Shown piece by piece: positions 26,748-35,659 of a stretch of DNA of 45,876 nucleotides (position 1 is its first letter; every line of letters starts with the position of its first letter). Both the position numbers and the translations under genes were made by a program. Source of the stretch: Clostridia bacterium. GTDB lineage: Bacteria; Bacillota; Clostridia; Christensenellales; Aristaeellaceae. Location of the stretch: assembly GCA_017524725.1 (NCBI GenBank), contig JAFXUZ010000048.1:1-45876 (forward strand), given 5' to 3'. The notes under the pieces are model-generated. The model made no database searches. It worked only from the letters and a program-made list of their open reading frames with translations, and had not been told where the DNA came from.

Positions 26748-26789
26748 CTCCGTTACCCGTTCTCCGTTACCCGTTCTCCGTTCCTCGTA
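26748..26789. repeat. Tandem 14-bp repeat (three units)
   Basis: CTCCGTTACCCGTT at 26748-26761 and 26762-26775, followed by a diverged third unit (26776-26789) and pyrimidine-rich drift to about 26815. No coding frame is supported here. Confidence 0.6.
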
Positions 26790-27142
26790 TCCTCGTACCC
26801 CGTTCCCCGTTTCTCTCCTCACCGTACTCCACCGCTCGCCCAATCTTTGATCCCGCATACATAAAGTGTGTTGTGTTGTGCTCTTATTACATCGGGAGGG
26901 CCCCCTACACAGGGAGCCCTCCTGCAGCCGTTTGTGTTTCCTCGTTGAAACAGTCCGGTTATCAACTTTCCTTCGATACCATTACGCTTTTTTAATCCCT
27001 GTCTTCTTCATCGAGGACTATCACAGGATCCGTATTATCCACATAGTGCCCGCCATTATTCGTACCGGTGGCGCTGGCATACGTCGGCACGCGGGGAACA
27101 GTAACATAAGCAAAGCAGTCCGGGAGGTACATCCAGGCATAC
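26790..27142. other. Gene-poor stretch with one stem-loop
   Basis: Between the 14-bp repeats and the large LRR gene I see one stem-loop at 26894-26922: GGAGGGC with GCCCTCC, and CCCT with AGGG, around ACAC. It has no T-run on either side. The rest holds only the short orphan frame noted at 26992-27144. Confidence 0.35.
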
Positions 27143-27144
27143 TC
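26992..27144 (-). pseudogene. Orphan 50-codon tail, possible gene remnant
   Basis: On the minus strand, shifted by one base from the end of the LRR gene, a frame reads EYAWMYLPDCFAYVTV, then TNNGGHYVDNTDP, and ends in an acidic tail LDEEDRD before TAA. It has no start of its own with a ribosome site, and a stop lies just upstream in the same frame. It looks like the C-terminal end of a lost or frameshifted protein, but it is too short to be sure and no family is recognised. Confidence 0.2.
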
Positions 27145-30100
27145 ACCACTCTACCGGCTCAAACCCGCTTTGCTCCTCCGCCCAGGACCAGGCATAGCTG
27201 CCGCGTGGACAGTATACAGCAATGCGTTCGACCATGGTAACCGTCCCATCAGATTCGACCGGAACGGAGACTTTTTCAAGATTGTAACAGCCGGAGAAGG
27301 CATCAACCCCAATGCTCGTCACACTGGCAGGGATCGTCAATCTCCCGTTGAAGCTGTAGCAATATTCGAACGCATAATATCCAATGCTTGTCACGCTGGA
27401 TGGGATCGTCAGGCTGCCGGTGAATCCGCTGCAGCCATAGAACGCATAATCATCAATACTTGTCACACCGTCCGGAATCGTTAGGCTCCCGGTGAAGCCA
27501 CTGCAATCGGCGAACGCCTTGTATCCAATATTCGTCACACTATCCGGGATCGTCAGGCTCCCAATGAACCCGCTGCATCCATAGAACGCAAACCCTTCAA
27601 TGCACGTCACGCCATTCGGAATCGTCAGACTCCCTGTGAAGCCACTGCAATCGGCGAACGCACCACTCCCAATGCTCGTCACGCTATCCGGGATCGTCAG
27701 ACTCCCGGTGAAGCCGCTGCAGCGTTGGAATGCAGCACCATCAATGCTCGTCACGCTGTCCGGGATCGTCAGGCTCCCGGTGAAGCCGCTGCAGCCATAG
27801 AACGCATTATAACCGATACTTGTCACACTGTCCGGAATCGTCAGGCTGCCGTTGAAGCCGCTGCAGCCATAGAACGCATTATAACCGATACTTGTCACAC
27901 TGTCCGGGATCGTCAGGCTTCCGGTGAAGCCACTGCAGTCATAGAACGCACCATTCCCAATGCTCGTCACGCTGTCCGGAATCGTCAGACTCCCGGTGAA
28001 GCTGCTGCAGCCTAAGAACGCTTCATACCCAATACTCGTCACGCTGTCCGGGATCGTCAAGCTCCCAGTGAATCCGCTGCAGTCATAGAACGCATAATCT
28101 CCAATACTTGTTACGCCGTCCGGGATTGCATAATCCTGAATTGCCTTCCTCATGGGAGCGCAGATCAGTTTCTTTCCATCTTTTGTCAGCAACACACCGG
28201 TGATTGACTTGTATGCTGTATTGTTAACGGATACTATTATTTCTGTTATATTTTCACATCTCGAAAATGTGGCATCCCCAATATACGTCACACTCTCCGG
28301 AATCGTCAGGCTCCCGGTAAAGCCGCTGCAGTCATAGAACGCGCCATCCCCAATGCTCGTCACGCTCTCCGGGATCGTCAAGCTCCCGGTAAAGCCGCTG
28401 CAATGACAGAACGCATATTCGACAATGCTCGTCACGCTGTCTGGAATCGTCAGGCTCCCGGTGAAGCCGCTGCAATCATAGAACGCACTATCCCCAATGC
28501 TCGTCACACTGTTCCCGATCGTCAGGCTGCCGGTGAATCCGCTGCAGCCATAGAACGCATAATCATCAATACTTGTCACGCTGTCAGGAATCGTCAGGCT
28601 GCCGGTGAATCCGCTGCAGCCATAGAACGCCCAATCCCCAATGCTCGTCACGCTCTCCGGGATCGTCAGGCTGTCGGTGAATCCGCTGCAATTATAGAAT
28701 GCCCCGTAACCAATGCTTGTAACGCTGTCCGGAATCGTCAGGCTGCCGGTGAATCCGCTGCAGCCATAGAACGCATACACACCAATGCTCGTCACGGTGT
28801 CCGGGATTGTCAGGCTGCCAGTAACGCCGCCACAGTCATAGAAAACATAGTTTCCAATGGCGGTTATGCCGTTTTCGATTACAAGCGATGTAATGGAATC
28901 CCTTTCCGAATACCATGGAGCAGGATCGTCAGCACTGTAGTCCGGCATGGAGCCTGTTCCCGAAATCGTGAGGACACCATTTTCCAGCGTCCACCTGGTG
29001 TTTTGAAAAACCAGCCGTACATTGAAACTTCCGGTATTGGAAGAAGCATAAAATCTGGCCCCGAAATAATATTTGTTTCCGGCTATCAACTGGCAACTGA
29101 TCCTAAAGTTACTGTTAAATCCGCCATCATCATTGCTCGCTATTTGTTTCATCGACGCATCGTAAAGATACCCATAGGTATCATAGTCCCCGGTAGAACT
29201 GAAAACATAAGTTCCGCTTTCCACCGGTATATATGAGAACAGGACTAATTCTCCGCCTGCGGTTATCTCTGTGGTTGTATCCATATTCAGCAGCAATGGT
29301 TCACATTTCTGGAAACCTGCCACGATACAAAGCAGTTCATTGCCGGAAGCGATATCAATTATGTTCCAGTCTTCTTCCCCACCATCATACTGAACATGGG
29401 TCAGACTGCTGCATCCATAGAAAGCATTCAAACCGATAGAAGTCACGCTGTCCGGGATTGTGACGCTTGACAGGTTTGTGCAGTCATAGAAAGTATAATC
29501 GTCAATGACGGATAAACTACCTGGGATCGTCAGGCTCCCTGTGAAGCCGCTGCAGCCATAGAACGCGCCTCCACCAATGCTTGTCACGCCGTCTGGGAGC
29601 GTCAGGCTTCCGGTGAAACCACTGCAGTATCTGAACACATCATTACCAATACTTGTCACGCTGTCAGGGATCGTCAGGCTCCCTGTGAAGCCGCTGCAAT
29701 TATAGAATGCCATATAACCAATGCTTGTAACGCTGTCCGGAATCGTCAGGCTGCCGGTGAAGCCGTTGCAGCCACAGAACGTTTCATACCCAATACTCGT
29801 CACGCTGTCCGGGATCGTCAGGCTGCCGGTGAATCCGCTGCAGCCATAGAACGCAGCCCCACCAATACTTGTCACGCTGTCAGGGATCGTCAGGCTTCCG
29901 TTGAAACAACAGTTATTAAATGCGTGCGATCCGATTTCTGTGACGCCATCCGGTATGGTCAGACTCCCGGTAAAGGCGCAGTCAGAAAACGTTCCTGGGT
30001 TGATCGCAGTCAGCCCAGAGGGGATGATCAGATCGCCGGTTAAACCGGTGCAATTGTCAAAGGCACTTCCGCCTATACTTACGGCATTTTGAGAGATATA

Positions 30101-31810
30101 CAAGCTGCCATTAAAACCTGAGCAGTCGCAGAACGCCGCGCCGTAGATCGTCGTTACGCTGTCCGGGATCACCAGGTCCCCGGTAAAGCCGCTGCATCCA
30201 TAGAACGTGCCTTCTCCAATAATTGTTACCCCGGACGGGATCGTCAGGCTGCCGGTGAAACCGCCGCAGCCATAGAACGCCCAATCTCCAATACTCGTTA
30301 CGCTTTCCGGAATTGTAAGAGTACCGGTAAAGCCGCTGCAACCATAAAATGAGCGATATCCGATACTTGTTAAGCCGGATGGGAATGTCAGGCTTCCGGT
30401 GAAACCGCTACAGCCAGAGAACGTATTATAACCAATACTCGTCACACTGGCTGGGATCGTCAGGCTGCCGGTGAATCCGCTGCAATAAGAGAACGCATTT
30501 CCACCAATACTTGTCACGCTGTCTGGAATCGTCAGGCTGCCGCTGAATCCGCTGCAGTATGAGAACGCATCCTCACCAATACTCGTCACGCTGTCCGGAA
30601 TCGTAAGGCTACCTGTGAAGCCGCCGCAGCTATAGAACGCACATTCACCAATACTTGTCACGCTGTCCGGGATCATCAGGTTGCCGGTGAATCCGCTGCA
30701 GTATGAGAACGCATACCCACAAATGCTCGTCAAACTGTCCGGGATCGTCAGGCTGCCGGTGAAGCCACGACAGTCAGCGAATGCCCATTCACCAATACTC
30801 GTCACACTGTCCGGAATCGTAAGGCTGCCGGTGAAGCCACGACAGTCAGCGAACGCCCATTCACCAATACTTGTCACGCTGTCCGGGATCGTCAGGCTGC
30901 CGGTGAAGCCGCGGCAGTCACCGAAAGCCCGTACACCAATACTTGTCACGCTGTCCGGGATCGTCAGGCTGCCGGTGAAGCCGCTGCAACCATAGAACGC
31001 ATACCCATAAATGCTCGTCACGCTGTCCGGGATCGTCAGGCTGTCGGTGAATCCGCTGCAGTCAGCGAATGCCCATTCACCAATACTCGTCACGTTGTCC
31101 GGGATCGTCAGGCTGCCGGTAAAGCCGCTGCAGCCAGAGAACGCATACTCACCAATGCTCGTCACGCTGTCCGGGATCGTCAGGCTACCGGTGAAACCGC
31201 GGCAGTAAGAGAACGCATACCCACCAATACTTGTCACACTGTCCGGGATCGTCAGGCTGCCGGTCAAACCGCTGCAATTGTTAAACACGTAATCCCCGAT
31301 CTTCGTTACCTGTTTCCCTTCGATATACTTCGGGATCGTAACATCGACCGCGTCTTCCGGACCAAAATACTGATCGATCCGGATGGTCTCGTCACTCAAA
31401 ACAGAGTACCCAAAGTACGCCGCCGGCATGGGGCCCGACCCCTCCAGGAACCCGTGATCCACGGCCCATTGCTCTGTGTAGGACCATTCCGGAGCGGATA
31501 TGACCAGCCCGTCATTACCCGTAAATGCGTCGTCGGCAATGTATTCCACCGTCGCGGGCAGCTGTACCTCACTCAGCCCGCAGCTGGCGAAAGCCTCGCT
31601 CTCTATGCGCTTTAGGCCATCGCTCGCCGTGACCCTGTTAAGCGAGGTATCGCCCATGAATGCTTCCGCCTCGATCACCTCTGTTCCCGCCGGGATGGCA
31701 ATATCCGCTCTCGCGCTCCCGCCACATACAAAGCACATTAGCCCCGCCAGCAGCGCGAGGAAAAGGATTGCCCGGGCACGATAAGAAACCTTTTTCATAA
31801 CTCCTGTCAT
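27143..31810 (-). CDS. Giant BspA-like secreted protein with about 46 LRR copies
   Basis: 1555 residues. A signal peptide (about 1-36, ending GGSARA) is followed by an N-terminal LRR_5 unit and about 46 tandem 24-residue BspA-type LRRs (my count), most close to GSLTIPDSVTSIG..AFYGCSGFT. They form two blocks separated at about residues 815-970 by an insert resembling a bacterial pre-peptidase C-terminal (PPC) beta domain (GTYVFSSTGDYDTYGYLYD, IASNDDGGFNSNF). A short non-repeat stretch (AYKSITGVLLTKDGKKLICAP) interrupts the second block. The end (VYCPRGSYAWSWAEEQSG) is the usual cap. No cell-wall anchor is visible. GGGGGG eight bases before ATG 31810 supports that start; ATG 31798 is an alternative. 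BspA-like proteins bind host or bacterial surfaces in some species; the ligand here is unknown. Confidence 0.88.
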   Translation of the reverse strand: MTGVMKKVSYRARAILFLALLAGLMCFVCGGSARADIAIPAGTEVIEAEAFMGDTSLNRVTASDGLKRIESEAFASCGLSEVQLPATVEYIADDAFTGNDGLVISAPEWSYTEQWAVDHGFLEGSGPMPAAYFGYSVLSDETIRIDQYFGPEDAVDVTIPKYIEGKQVTKIGDYVFNNCSGLTGSLTIPDSVTSIGGYAFSYCRGFTGSLTIPDSVTSIGEYAFSGCSGFTGSLTIPDNVTSIGEWAFADCSGFTDSLTIPDSVTSIYGYAFYGCSGFTGSLTIPDSVTSIGVRAFGDCRGFTGSLTIPDSVTSIGEWAFADCRGFTGSLTIPDSVTSIGEWAFADCRGFTGSLTIPDSLTSICGYAFSYCSGFTGNLMIPDSVTSIGECAFYSCGGFTGSLTIPDSVTSIGEDAFSYCSGFSGSLTIPDSVTSIGGNAFSYCSGFTGSLTIPASVTSIGYNTFSGCSGFTGSLTFPSGLTSIGYRSFYGCSGFTGTLTIPESVTSIGDWAFYGCGGFTGSLTIPSGVTIIGEGTFYGCSGFTGDLVIPDSVTTIYGAAFCDCSGFNGSLYISQNAVSIGGSAFDNCTGLTGDLIIPSGLTAINPGTFSDCAFTGSLTIPDGVTEIGSHAFNNCCFNGSLTIPDSVTSIGGAAFYGCSGFTGSLTIPDSVTSIGYETFCGCNGFTGSLTIPDSVTSIGYMAFYNCSGFTGSLTIPDSVTSIGNDVFRYCSGFTGSLTLPDGVTSIGGGAFYGCSGFTGSLTIPGSLSVIDDYTFYDCTNLSSVTIPDSVTSIGLNAFYGCSSLTHVQYDGGEEDWNIIDIASGNELLCIVAGFQKCEPLLLNMDTTTEITAGGELVLFSYIPVESGTYVFSSTGDYDTYGYLYDASMKQIASNDDGGFNSNFRISCQLIAGNKYYFGARFYASSNTGSFNVRLVFQNTRWTLENGVLTISGTGSMPDYSADDPAPWYSERDSITSLVIENGITAIGNYVFYDCGGVTGSLTIPDTVTSIGVYAFYGCSGFTGSLTIPDSVTSIGYGAFYNCSGFTDSLTIPESVTSIGDWAFYGCSGFTGSLTIPDSVTSIDDYAFYGCSGFTGSLTIGNSVTSIGDSAFYDCSGFTGSLTIPDSVTSIVEYAFCHCSGFTGSLTIPESVTSIGDGAFYDCSGFTGSLTIPESVTYIGDATFSRCENITEIIVSVNNTAYKSITGVLLTKDGKKLICAPMRKAIQDYAIPDGVTSIGDYAFYDCSGFTGSLTIPDSVTSIGYEAFLGCSSFTGSLTIPDSVTSIGNGAFYDCSGFTGSLTIPDSVTSIGYNAFYGCSGFNGSLTIPDSVTSIGYNAFYGCSGFTGSLTIPDSVTSIDGAAFQRCSGFTGSLTIPDSVTSIGSGAFADCSGFTGSLTIPNGVTCIEGFAFYGCSGFIGSLTIPDSVTNIGYKAFADCSGFTGSLTIPDGVTSIDDYAFYGCSGFTGSLTIPSSVTSIGYYAFEYCYSFNGRLTIPASVTSIGVDAFSGCYNLEKVSVPVESDGTVTMVERIAVYCPRGSYAWSWAEEQSGFEPVEW

Positions 31811-31833
31811 TGCAAAAACCCCCCTACCAGTAA

Positions 31834-31839
31834 AGTATA
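31834..31839 (-). promoter_or_regulatory. Candidate -10 for the giant LRR gene
   Basis: TATACT on the minus strand, about 24 bases upstream of ATG 31810. A convincing -35 is not seen, so this is tentative. Confidence 0.3.
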
Positions 31840-32190
31840 CGCAAAAAAGCCTGCCCCGCCGACTCAGCGGTCAGACCAAAACAACATCAAAAAAAACAAA
31901 GCTCTTGCCTGCCTGCCAAAAATGTATTTCCGGATGTCATCATTCTGTCAAGTCCTATTAAAATACTTTTCCCGCCCAGCCTCGGAAGCATCCGGAAAAC
32001 CGGACGGCCATTTGTCAAACCATTCCTGTAATACTATACCATCCATTTGGGACGATTTCAAGCGTTCAGACACCATATTTGCCAAATTATCGTATGCCGG
32101 CACATGACATATCGGCCTGTATCGTTACTCCCGGCGCCGCCCCGGGCCTCATAGGTTATCGTTTCATCTGATCGTCCGGCAGATCCATGT

Positions 32191-32214
32191 TGTTGAAATT
32201 AATGTATTTCAACA
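32191..32214. promoter_or_regulatory. Inverted repeat, candidate operator
   Basis: TGTTGAAAT (32191-32199) and ATTTCAACA (32206-32214) are perfect inverted copies around TAATGT. It lies about 30 bases upstream of the first -35 box of the sugar-transport operon. The binding protein is unknown; it is not a standard LacI or CcpA site. Confidence 0.45.
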
Positions 32215-32244
32215 CGAAAAAAACAAAAATAATTGCAAATCGCG

Positions 32245-32273
32245 TTGACATGTTTTAATTATTGATTTTATAC
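32245..32273 (+). promoter_or_regulatory. Upstream promoter of the sugar-transport operon
   Basis: TTGACA (32245-32250), 17 bases, TTATAC (32268-32273). Transcripts from here would carry the GC-rich palindromes in their leader. Confidence 0.45.
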
Positions 32274-32379
32274 ATGAGCTGACAATCCCCACAAATGACG
32301 GCGGCGGCGCCGCCGGTCGGGGCCGACGCTCTGTTCGTGCCTTCGCCCCCGGCATCCGCAAAAGCATTTTCCCTGTCTA

Positions 32380-32408
32380 TTGACATTGCGGCAAAAAAAT
32401 GTTAGAAT
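32380..32408 (+). promoter_or_regulatory. Main promoter of the sugar-transport operon
   Basis: TTGACA (32380-32385), 17 bases, TAGAAT (32403-32408). Start of transcription near 32415, about 50 bases before the binding-protein gene. Confidence 0.75.
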
Positions 32409-32463
32409 TTTTGCATAGAAAACCCTTGAAAGATAGGGTAAAATTCAACAGGAGGACATCCGT

Positions 32464-33696
32464 ATGAAGAAGATCCTTGCCCTTTGCGCCGCGCTTGTGA
32501 TGGTGCTTTCCGCCACCTCCGCGCTGGCCGACCTGGTGATCTGCCAGAACAAGGTTGAGATCACCGCCGCCCTCGAAGCTTTTGCCAAGGTGTACGAAGA
32601 AAAGACCGGCGTCCCGGTGAAGGTCATCACCGGCGGCGGCTCCTCCGACTACAACACCGTGCTGAAGGCCGAAATGCAGTCCGGCCGCGAGCCCGACATC
32701 TGGGTCATCGAAGGCCCCACCGGCTACGAACTCTGGGCCGACAAGATCGCTTCCCAGGACGGCGCCGAATGGACCAAGTACACCTCCGCCGCCTACATCG
32801 CCGACGGCAAGGTGGTGGGCTTCCCCGTGGCCGTGGAAGGCTACGGCATGGCCTACAACAAGGACATCCTCGATAAGGCCGGCATCGATCCCGCTACGCT
32901 TACGAATTTCGACGCCTACAAGGCCGCCTTCGAAAAGTTGGACAGCATGAAGGCTGAACTGGGCCTGGACATGGTGGTCTCCATGGTCGCCGGCACCACC
33001 ACCGGCATGACCTGGGTCACCGGCTTGCACAACTTCAACGTCTACCTGACCGTGGGCAACGAGCGCAACGACACCACCTACATCGACCAGGTTCTGGCCG
33101 GCCAGGTGGACGCCGAGCGTTTCCATCAGTACTGCCAGTACGTGGCCCTGATCTTCCAGTATTCCGATCCGGAAATGCTGATCAACGGCACGCAGGACAG
33201 CCAGCTGGCCGCTTTCGCCAACGGCAAGGCCGCGTTCTATCACCAGGGCAACTGGATGGATCCCTCCCTGGTCACCCTGAACCCCTCCTTCGAGATCGCC
33301 TATGCGCCCCATGCCTTCCTGCATGAGGACACCGACGGCATCCTGGTGAATCCTCCCTCCTGGTACGTGGTCAACGCGAACGGCAACACCGAAGAAGCCA
33401 TCGCTTTCCTGGACTTCCTGGCCACCTCTGAAGAAGGCGCGGACTACATGGTGAACAAAGCGGCCATGGTGCCTGCCTTCACCAACGTGACCCTGGCTCC
33501 CGCCACTCCCCTGTCCAAGTCCGTTATGGAATGGAACGCCGCCGGCAAGACCTATGACTGGCAGCAGTACAAGCTCCCCGACGGTTTCGGCATGGGTACC
33601 CTGGGCCAGATCTACGAGCTGCTGGCCTCCGGCGCCATCGACGTGGACACCTTTGAAGCGATGATGATCGACGCCATCGCCGGCATCGCCAAGTAA
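32464..33696 (+). CDS. ABC sugar transporter, extracellular solute-binding protein
   Basis: 410 residues, the size of family 1 solute-binding proteins (MalE-like). The signal peptide is MKKILALCAALVMVLSATSALA; the cysteine in it is too early and wrongly placed for a lipobox, so SPase I cleavage is more likely than lipoprotein anchoring, which is unusual for a Gram-positive binding protein. GGSSDYNTVLKAEMQSGREPDIW and VEGYGMAYNKDIL are typical of the sugar-binding class, and the C-terminal part has NGKAAFYHQGNW. AGGAGG precedes ATG 32464. With the permeases and a downstream alpha-glucosidase it probably binds isomalto- or malto-oligosaccharides. Codons are strongly biased to C-ending forms, suggesting high expression. 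Confidence 0.9.
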   Translation: MKKILALCAALVMVLSATSALADLVICQNKVEITAALEAFAKVYEEKTGVPVKVITGGGSSDYNTVLKAEMQSGREPDIWVIEGPTGYELWADKIASQDGAEWTKYTSAAYIADGKVVGFPVAVEGYGMAYNKDILDKAGIDPATLTNFDAYKAAFEKLDSMKAELGLDMVVSMVAGTTTGMTWVTGLHNFNVYLTVGNERNDTTYIDQVLAGQVDAERFHQYCQYVALIFQYSDPEMLINGTQDSQLAAFANGKAAFYHQGNWMDPSLVTLNPSFEIAYAPHAFLHEDTDGILVNPPSWYVVNANGNTEEAIAFLDFLATSEEGADYMVNKAAMVPAFTNVTLAPATPLSKSVMEWNAAGKTYDWQQYKLPDGFGMGTLGQIYELLASGAIDVDTFEAMMIDAIAGIAK

Positions 33697-33708
33697 CCAT
33701 CGCCCGTT

Positions 33709-33760
33709 ATGGGGATGGCACACAGCGGCTTCCCGCCCTTGGTGCCATCCCCATTTTCAT
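33709..33760 (+). terminator. Intercistronic hairpin after the binding-protein gene
   Basis: ATGGGGATGGCAC (33709-33721) pairs with GTGCCATCCCCAT (33742-33754), then TTTTCATT. A leaky terminator or mRNA-stabilising hairpin here would give more binding protein than permease, a common arrangement. Confidence 0.6.
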
Positions 33761-33785
33761 TCGAGTTTGTTAGGGGGGGCTGCAT

Positions 33786-34685
33786 TTGTCCAGTAAAGCA
33801 AAAAGAAAGCTGACAGAAATGCTGTTTCTGCTGCCTACGCTGCTGGCTTTCATCATGGTGATCATCATCCCGTTCATATACGGCATCTACTATTCCTTTA
33901 CCAACTGGCAGGGCACCGGCGCCGCTTCCGCGTGGGTTGGCCTGGACAACTACAAAACCATATTCCAGGAGCCGGGATTCCTGCACTCCTTCCTTGTCAC
34001 GGTCATCTTTACATTGTTCAACCTGGTGCTGGTGAACGTGGTGGCTTTCGTCATTTCGCTGCTTGTCACCAGCGAGATCAAGGGCCGCAACGTATACCGT
34101 GCCGGCTTCTTCATCCCGAACCTGATCGGCGGCATCGTACTGGGCCTGGTGTGGCAGTTCATCTTTTCCAACATCCTGCCTCAGATCGGCAAATCCCTTG
34201 GCATGAACCTTTTGAGCAAATCGCTCATCAGCAACAAGGATACCGTCATCGCCACGATGGTCATCGTGAACACCTGGCAGTACGCCGGCTACATCATGCT
34301 GATCTATGTGGCGGCCATCCAGGGCATTTCCAAGTCCGTCATGGAGGCGGCTGAGGTGGACGGCGCGCGTTACTGGACCAGGGTAGCCAAAATACAGATC
34401 CCGCTGATGGCCAACGCCTTCACCATTTCCCTGTTCCTGACGCTCACCAACTCCTTTAAAATGTACGACGTGAACGTGGCGCTGACCAACGGCGGCCCCA
34501 CCACGGTGTTCATGATGAAGCCGGTGCAGGCGTCGGAATTGCTGGCGCTGAACATCTACCAGACCGCCTTTAAGTACAACAACATGGCGGCAGGCCAGGC
34601 CAAGGCCGTCATCTTCTTTGTGGTGCTTACCATCTTCTCGGTGATCCAGGTATCCTACAACAAGAGAAAGGAGATCGAGGCGTAA
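33786..34685 (+). CDS. ABC sugar transporter permease (MalF-like)
   Basis: 299 residues with six predicted membrane segments beginning at LFLLPTLLAFIMVIIIPFIYGIY. The EAA loop that contacts the ATPase reads EAAEVDGARYWTRVAKIQIPL. It forms the channel with the second permease, whose gene starts one base into its stop codon. The start is TTG 33786, six bases after an AGGGGGGG run; the first in-frame ATG is at codon 12, inside what should be the N-terminal region, so TTG is preferred. Confidence 0.92.
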   Translation: MSSKAKRKLTEMLFLLPTLLAFIMVIIIPFIYGIYYSFTNWQGTGAASAWVGLDNYKTIFQEPGFLHSFLVTVIFTLFNLVLVNVVAFVISLLVTSEIKGRNVYRAGFFIPNLIGGIVLGLVWQFIFSNILPQIGKSLGMNLLSKSLISNKDTVIATMVIVNTWQYAGYIMLIYVAAIQGISKSVMEAAEVDGARYWTRVAKIQIPLMANAFTISLFLTLTNSFKMYDVNVALTNGGPTTVFMMKPVQASELLALNIYQTAFKYNNMAAGQAKAVIFFVVLTIFSVIQVSYNKRKEIEA

Positions 34686-35581
34686 TGGCAAAACAGGCTG
34701 TTGTCGTCGAGCGCATGGCCGGGTCCAAGCCCCACAGGGGCCGCCAGATCGCGCTTGAAATTGTTACCCTCCTGCTCTTCATTCTCTTTATGATGCCCTT
34801 TTTGATCGTGGTGCTCAACTCCATGCGCACCAACGCCGAGATCATCAACGAGCCGGTGGGCTGGCCCGCGAACATAGGGCAATTGTGGACGAACATATCC
34901 GACGTATGGAACAATCCCAATTTCAACTTCCTCTCCGCTTTGAAGGACAGCGTGATCATCACGGTGCTGTCCCTGGCGATCATCTCCATTTTCTCCGCCA
35001 TGACAGCCTGGGTGCTGGTGCGCAACAAAACCAAATGGTCCAGCCTGATGTTCTTCATGTATGTGGCCGCCATGGTCATTCCCTTCCAGGTCGTCATGTT
35101 CCCCCTGCTGACCTGGTTCAAGCAGGTGGGTGATTTCATCCATATCCCGCTGCTCAGAAGCTACCAGGGCATCATCTTTGCCTACCTCGGCTTCGGTGAG
35201 GCCATGTCCATCTTCATCTTCCACGGGTTCATCAAGGGCGTGCCGCTGGAACTGGAAGAGGCCGCCGACATCGACGGCTGCAGCCGCGCCGGCACCTTCT
35301 TCCGCATCGTGTTCCCGCTGCTCCAGCCCGTGTTCGTGACCGTGCTGGTGCTCAACGGCCTGTGGATCTGGAACGACTACCTGCTGCCCCTCCTGCTCCT
35401 TGGCGCCTCCGGAAGCATCAAGACCATCCCGCTGGCCGTACAGGGATTCAACGGCGCTTACGTGAAGCAGTGGAACCTGATCATGGTTTCCACGCTGCTG
35501 GCCATGCTGCCCATCATCATCCTGTACCTGTTCGCACAGAAGTACATCGTGCAGGGCATGGTGGACGGATCCATCAAATGA
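34685..35581 (+). CDS. ABC sugar transporter permease (MalG-like)
   Basis: 298 residues with six predicted membrane segments. The EAA loop is LELEEAADIDGCSRAGTFFRIVFPLL. The ATG overlaps the stop of the previous gene (TAATG) with AAGGAG upstream, so the two permeases are translationally coupled. No ATP-binding subunit is encoded in the operon or window, so the system probably relies on a shared MsmX/MsmK-type ATPase, as is common for Bacillota sugar importers. Confidence 0.92.
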   Translation: MAKQAVVVERMAGSKPHRGRQIALEIVTLLLFILFMMPFLIVVLNSMRTNAEIINEPVGWPANIGQLWTNISDVWNNPNFNFLSALKDSVIITVLSLAIISIFSAMTAWVLVRNKTKWSSLMFFMYVAAMVIPFQVVMFPLLTWFKQVGDFIHIPLLRSYQGIIFAYLGFGEAMSIFIFHGFIKGVPLELEEAADIDGCSRAGTFFRIVFPLLQPVFVTVLVLNGLWIWNDYLLPLLLLGASGSIKTIPLAVQGFNGAYVKQWNLIMVSTLLAMLPIIILYLFAQKYIVQGMVDGSIK

Positions 35582-35659
35582 TCATACCCGCACGGCGCGG
35601 GGCCGCAGGTTGTGCGCCCCGCGCTTCTATTTTTCAATGCAAGGGACGGTGAAAAACCT

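Larger units (their letters stand above)
31840..32463. other. Long regulatory region before the sugar-transport operon
   Basis: About 620 bases without a gene. The left 300 bases (to about 32160) show no clear signal. The right part is dense: an inverted repeat at 32191-32214, two promoters (32245-32273 and 32380-32408), a 14-bp GC palindrome CGGCGGCGCCGCCG at 32302-32315 and a neighbouring GTCGG.GCCGAC hairpin (about 32317-32331) lying between the promoters. Confidence 0.5.

Noticed and set aside
27300..31310. CRISPR-like or satellite repeat on the + strand
   Set aside because: The 72-bp period is the codon-level image of the 24-residue LRR units of one continuous gene.
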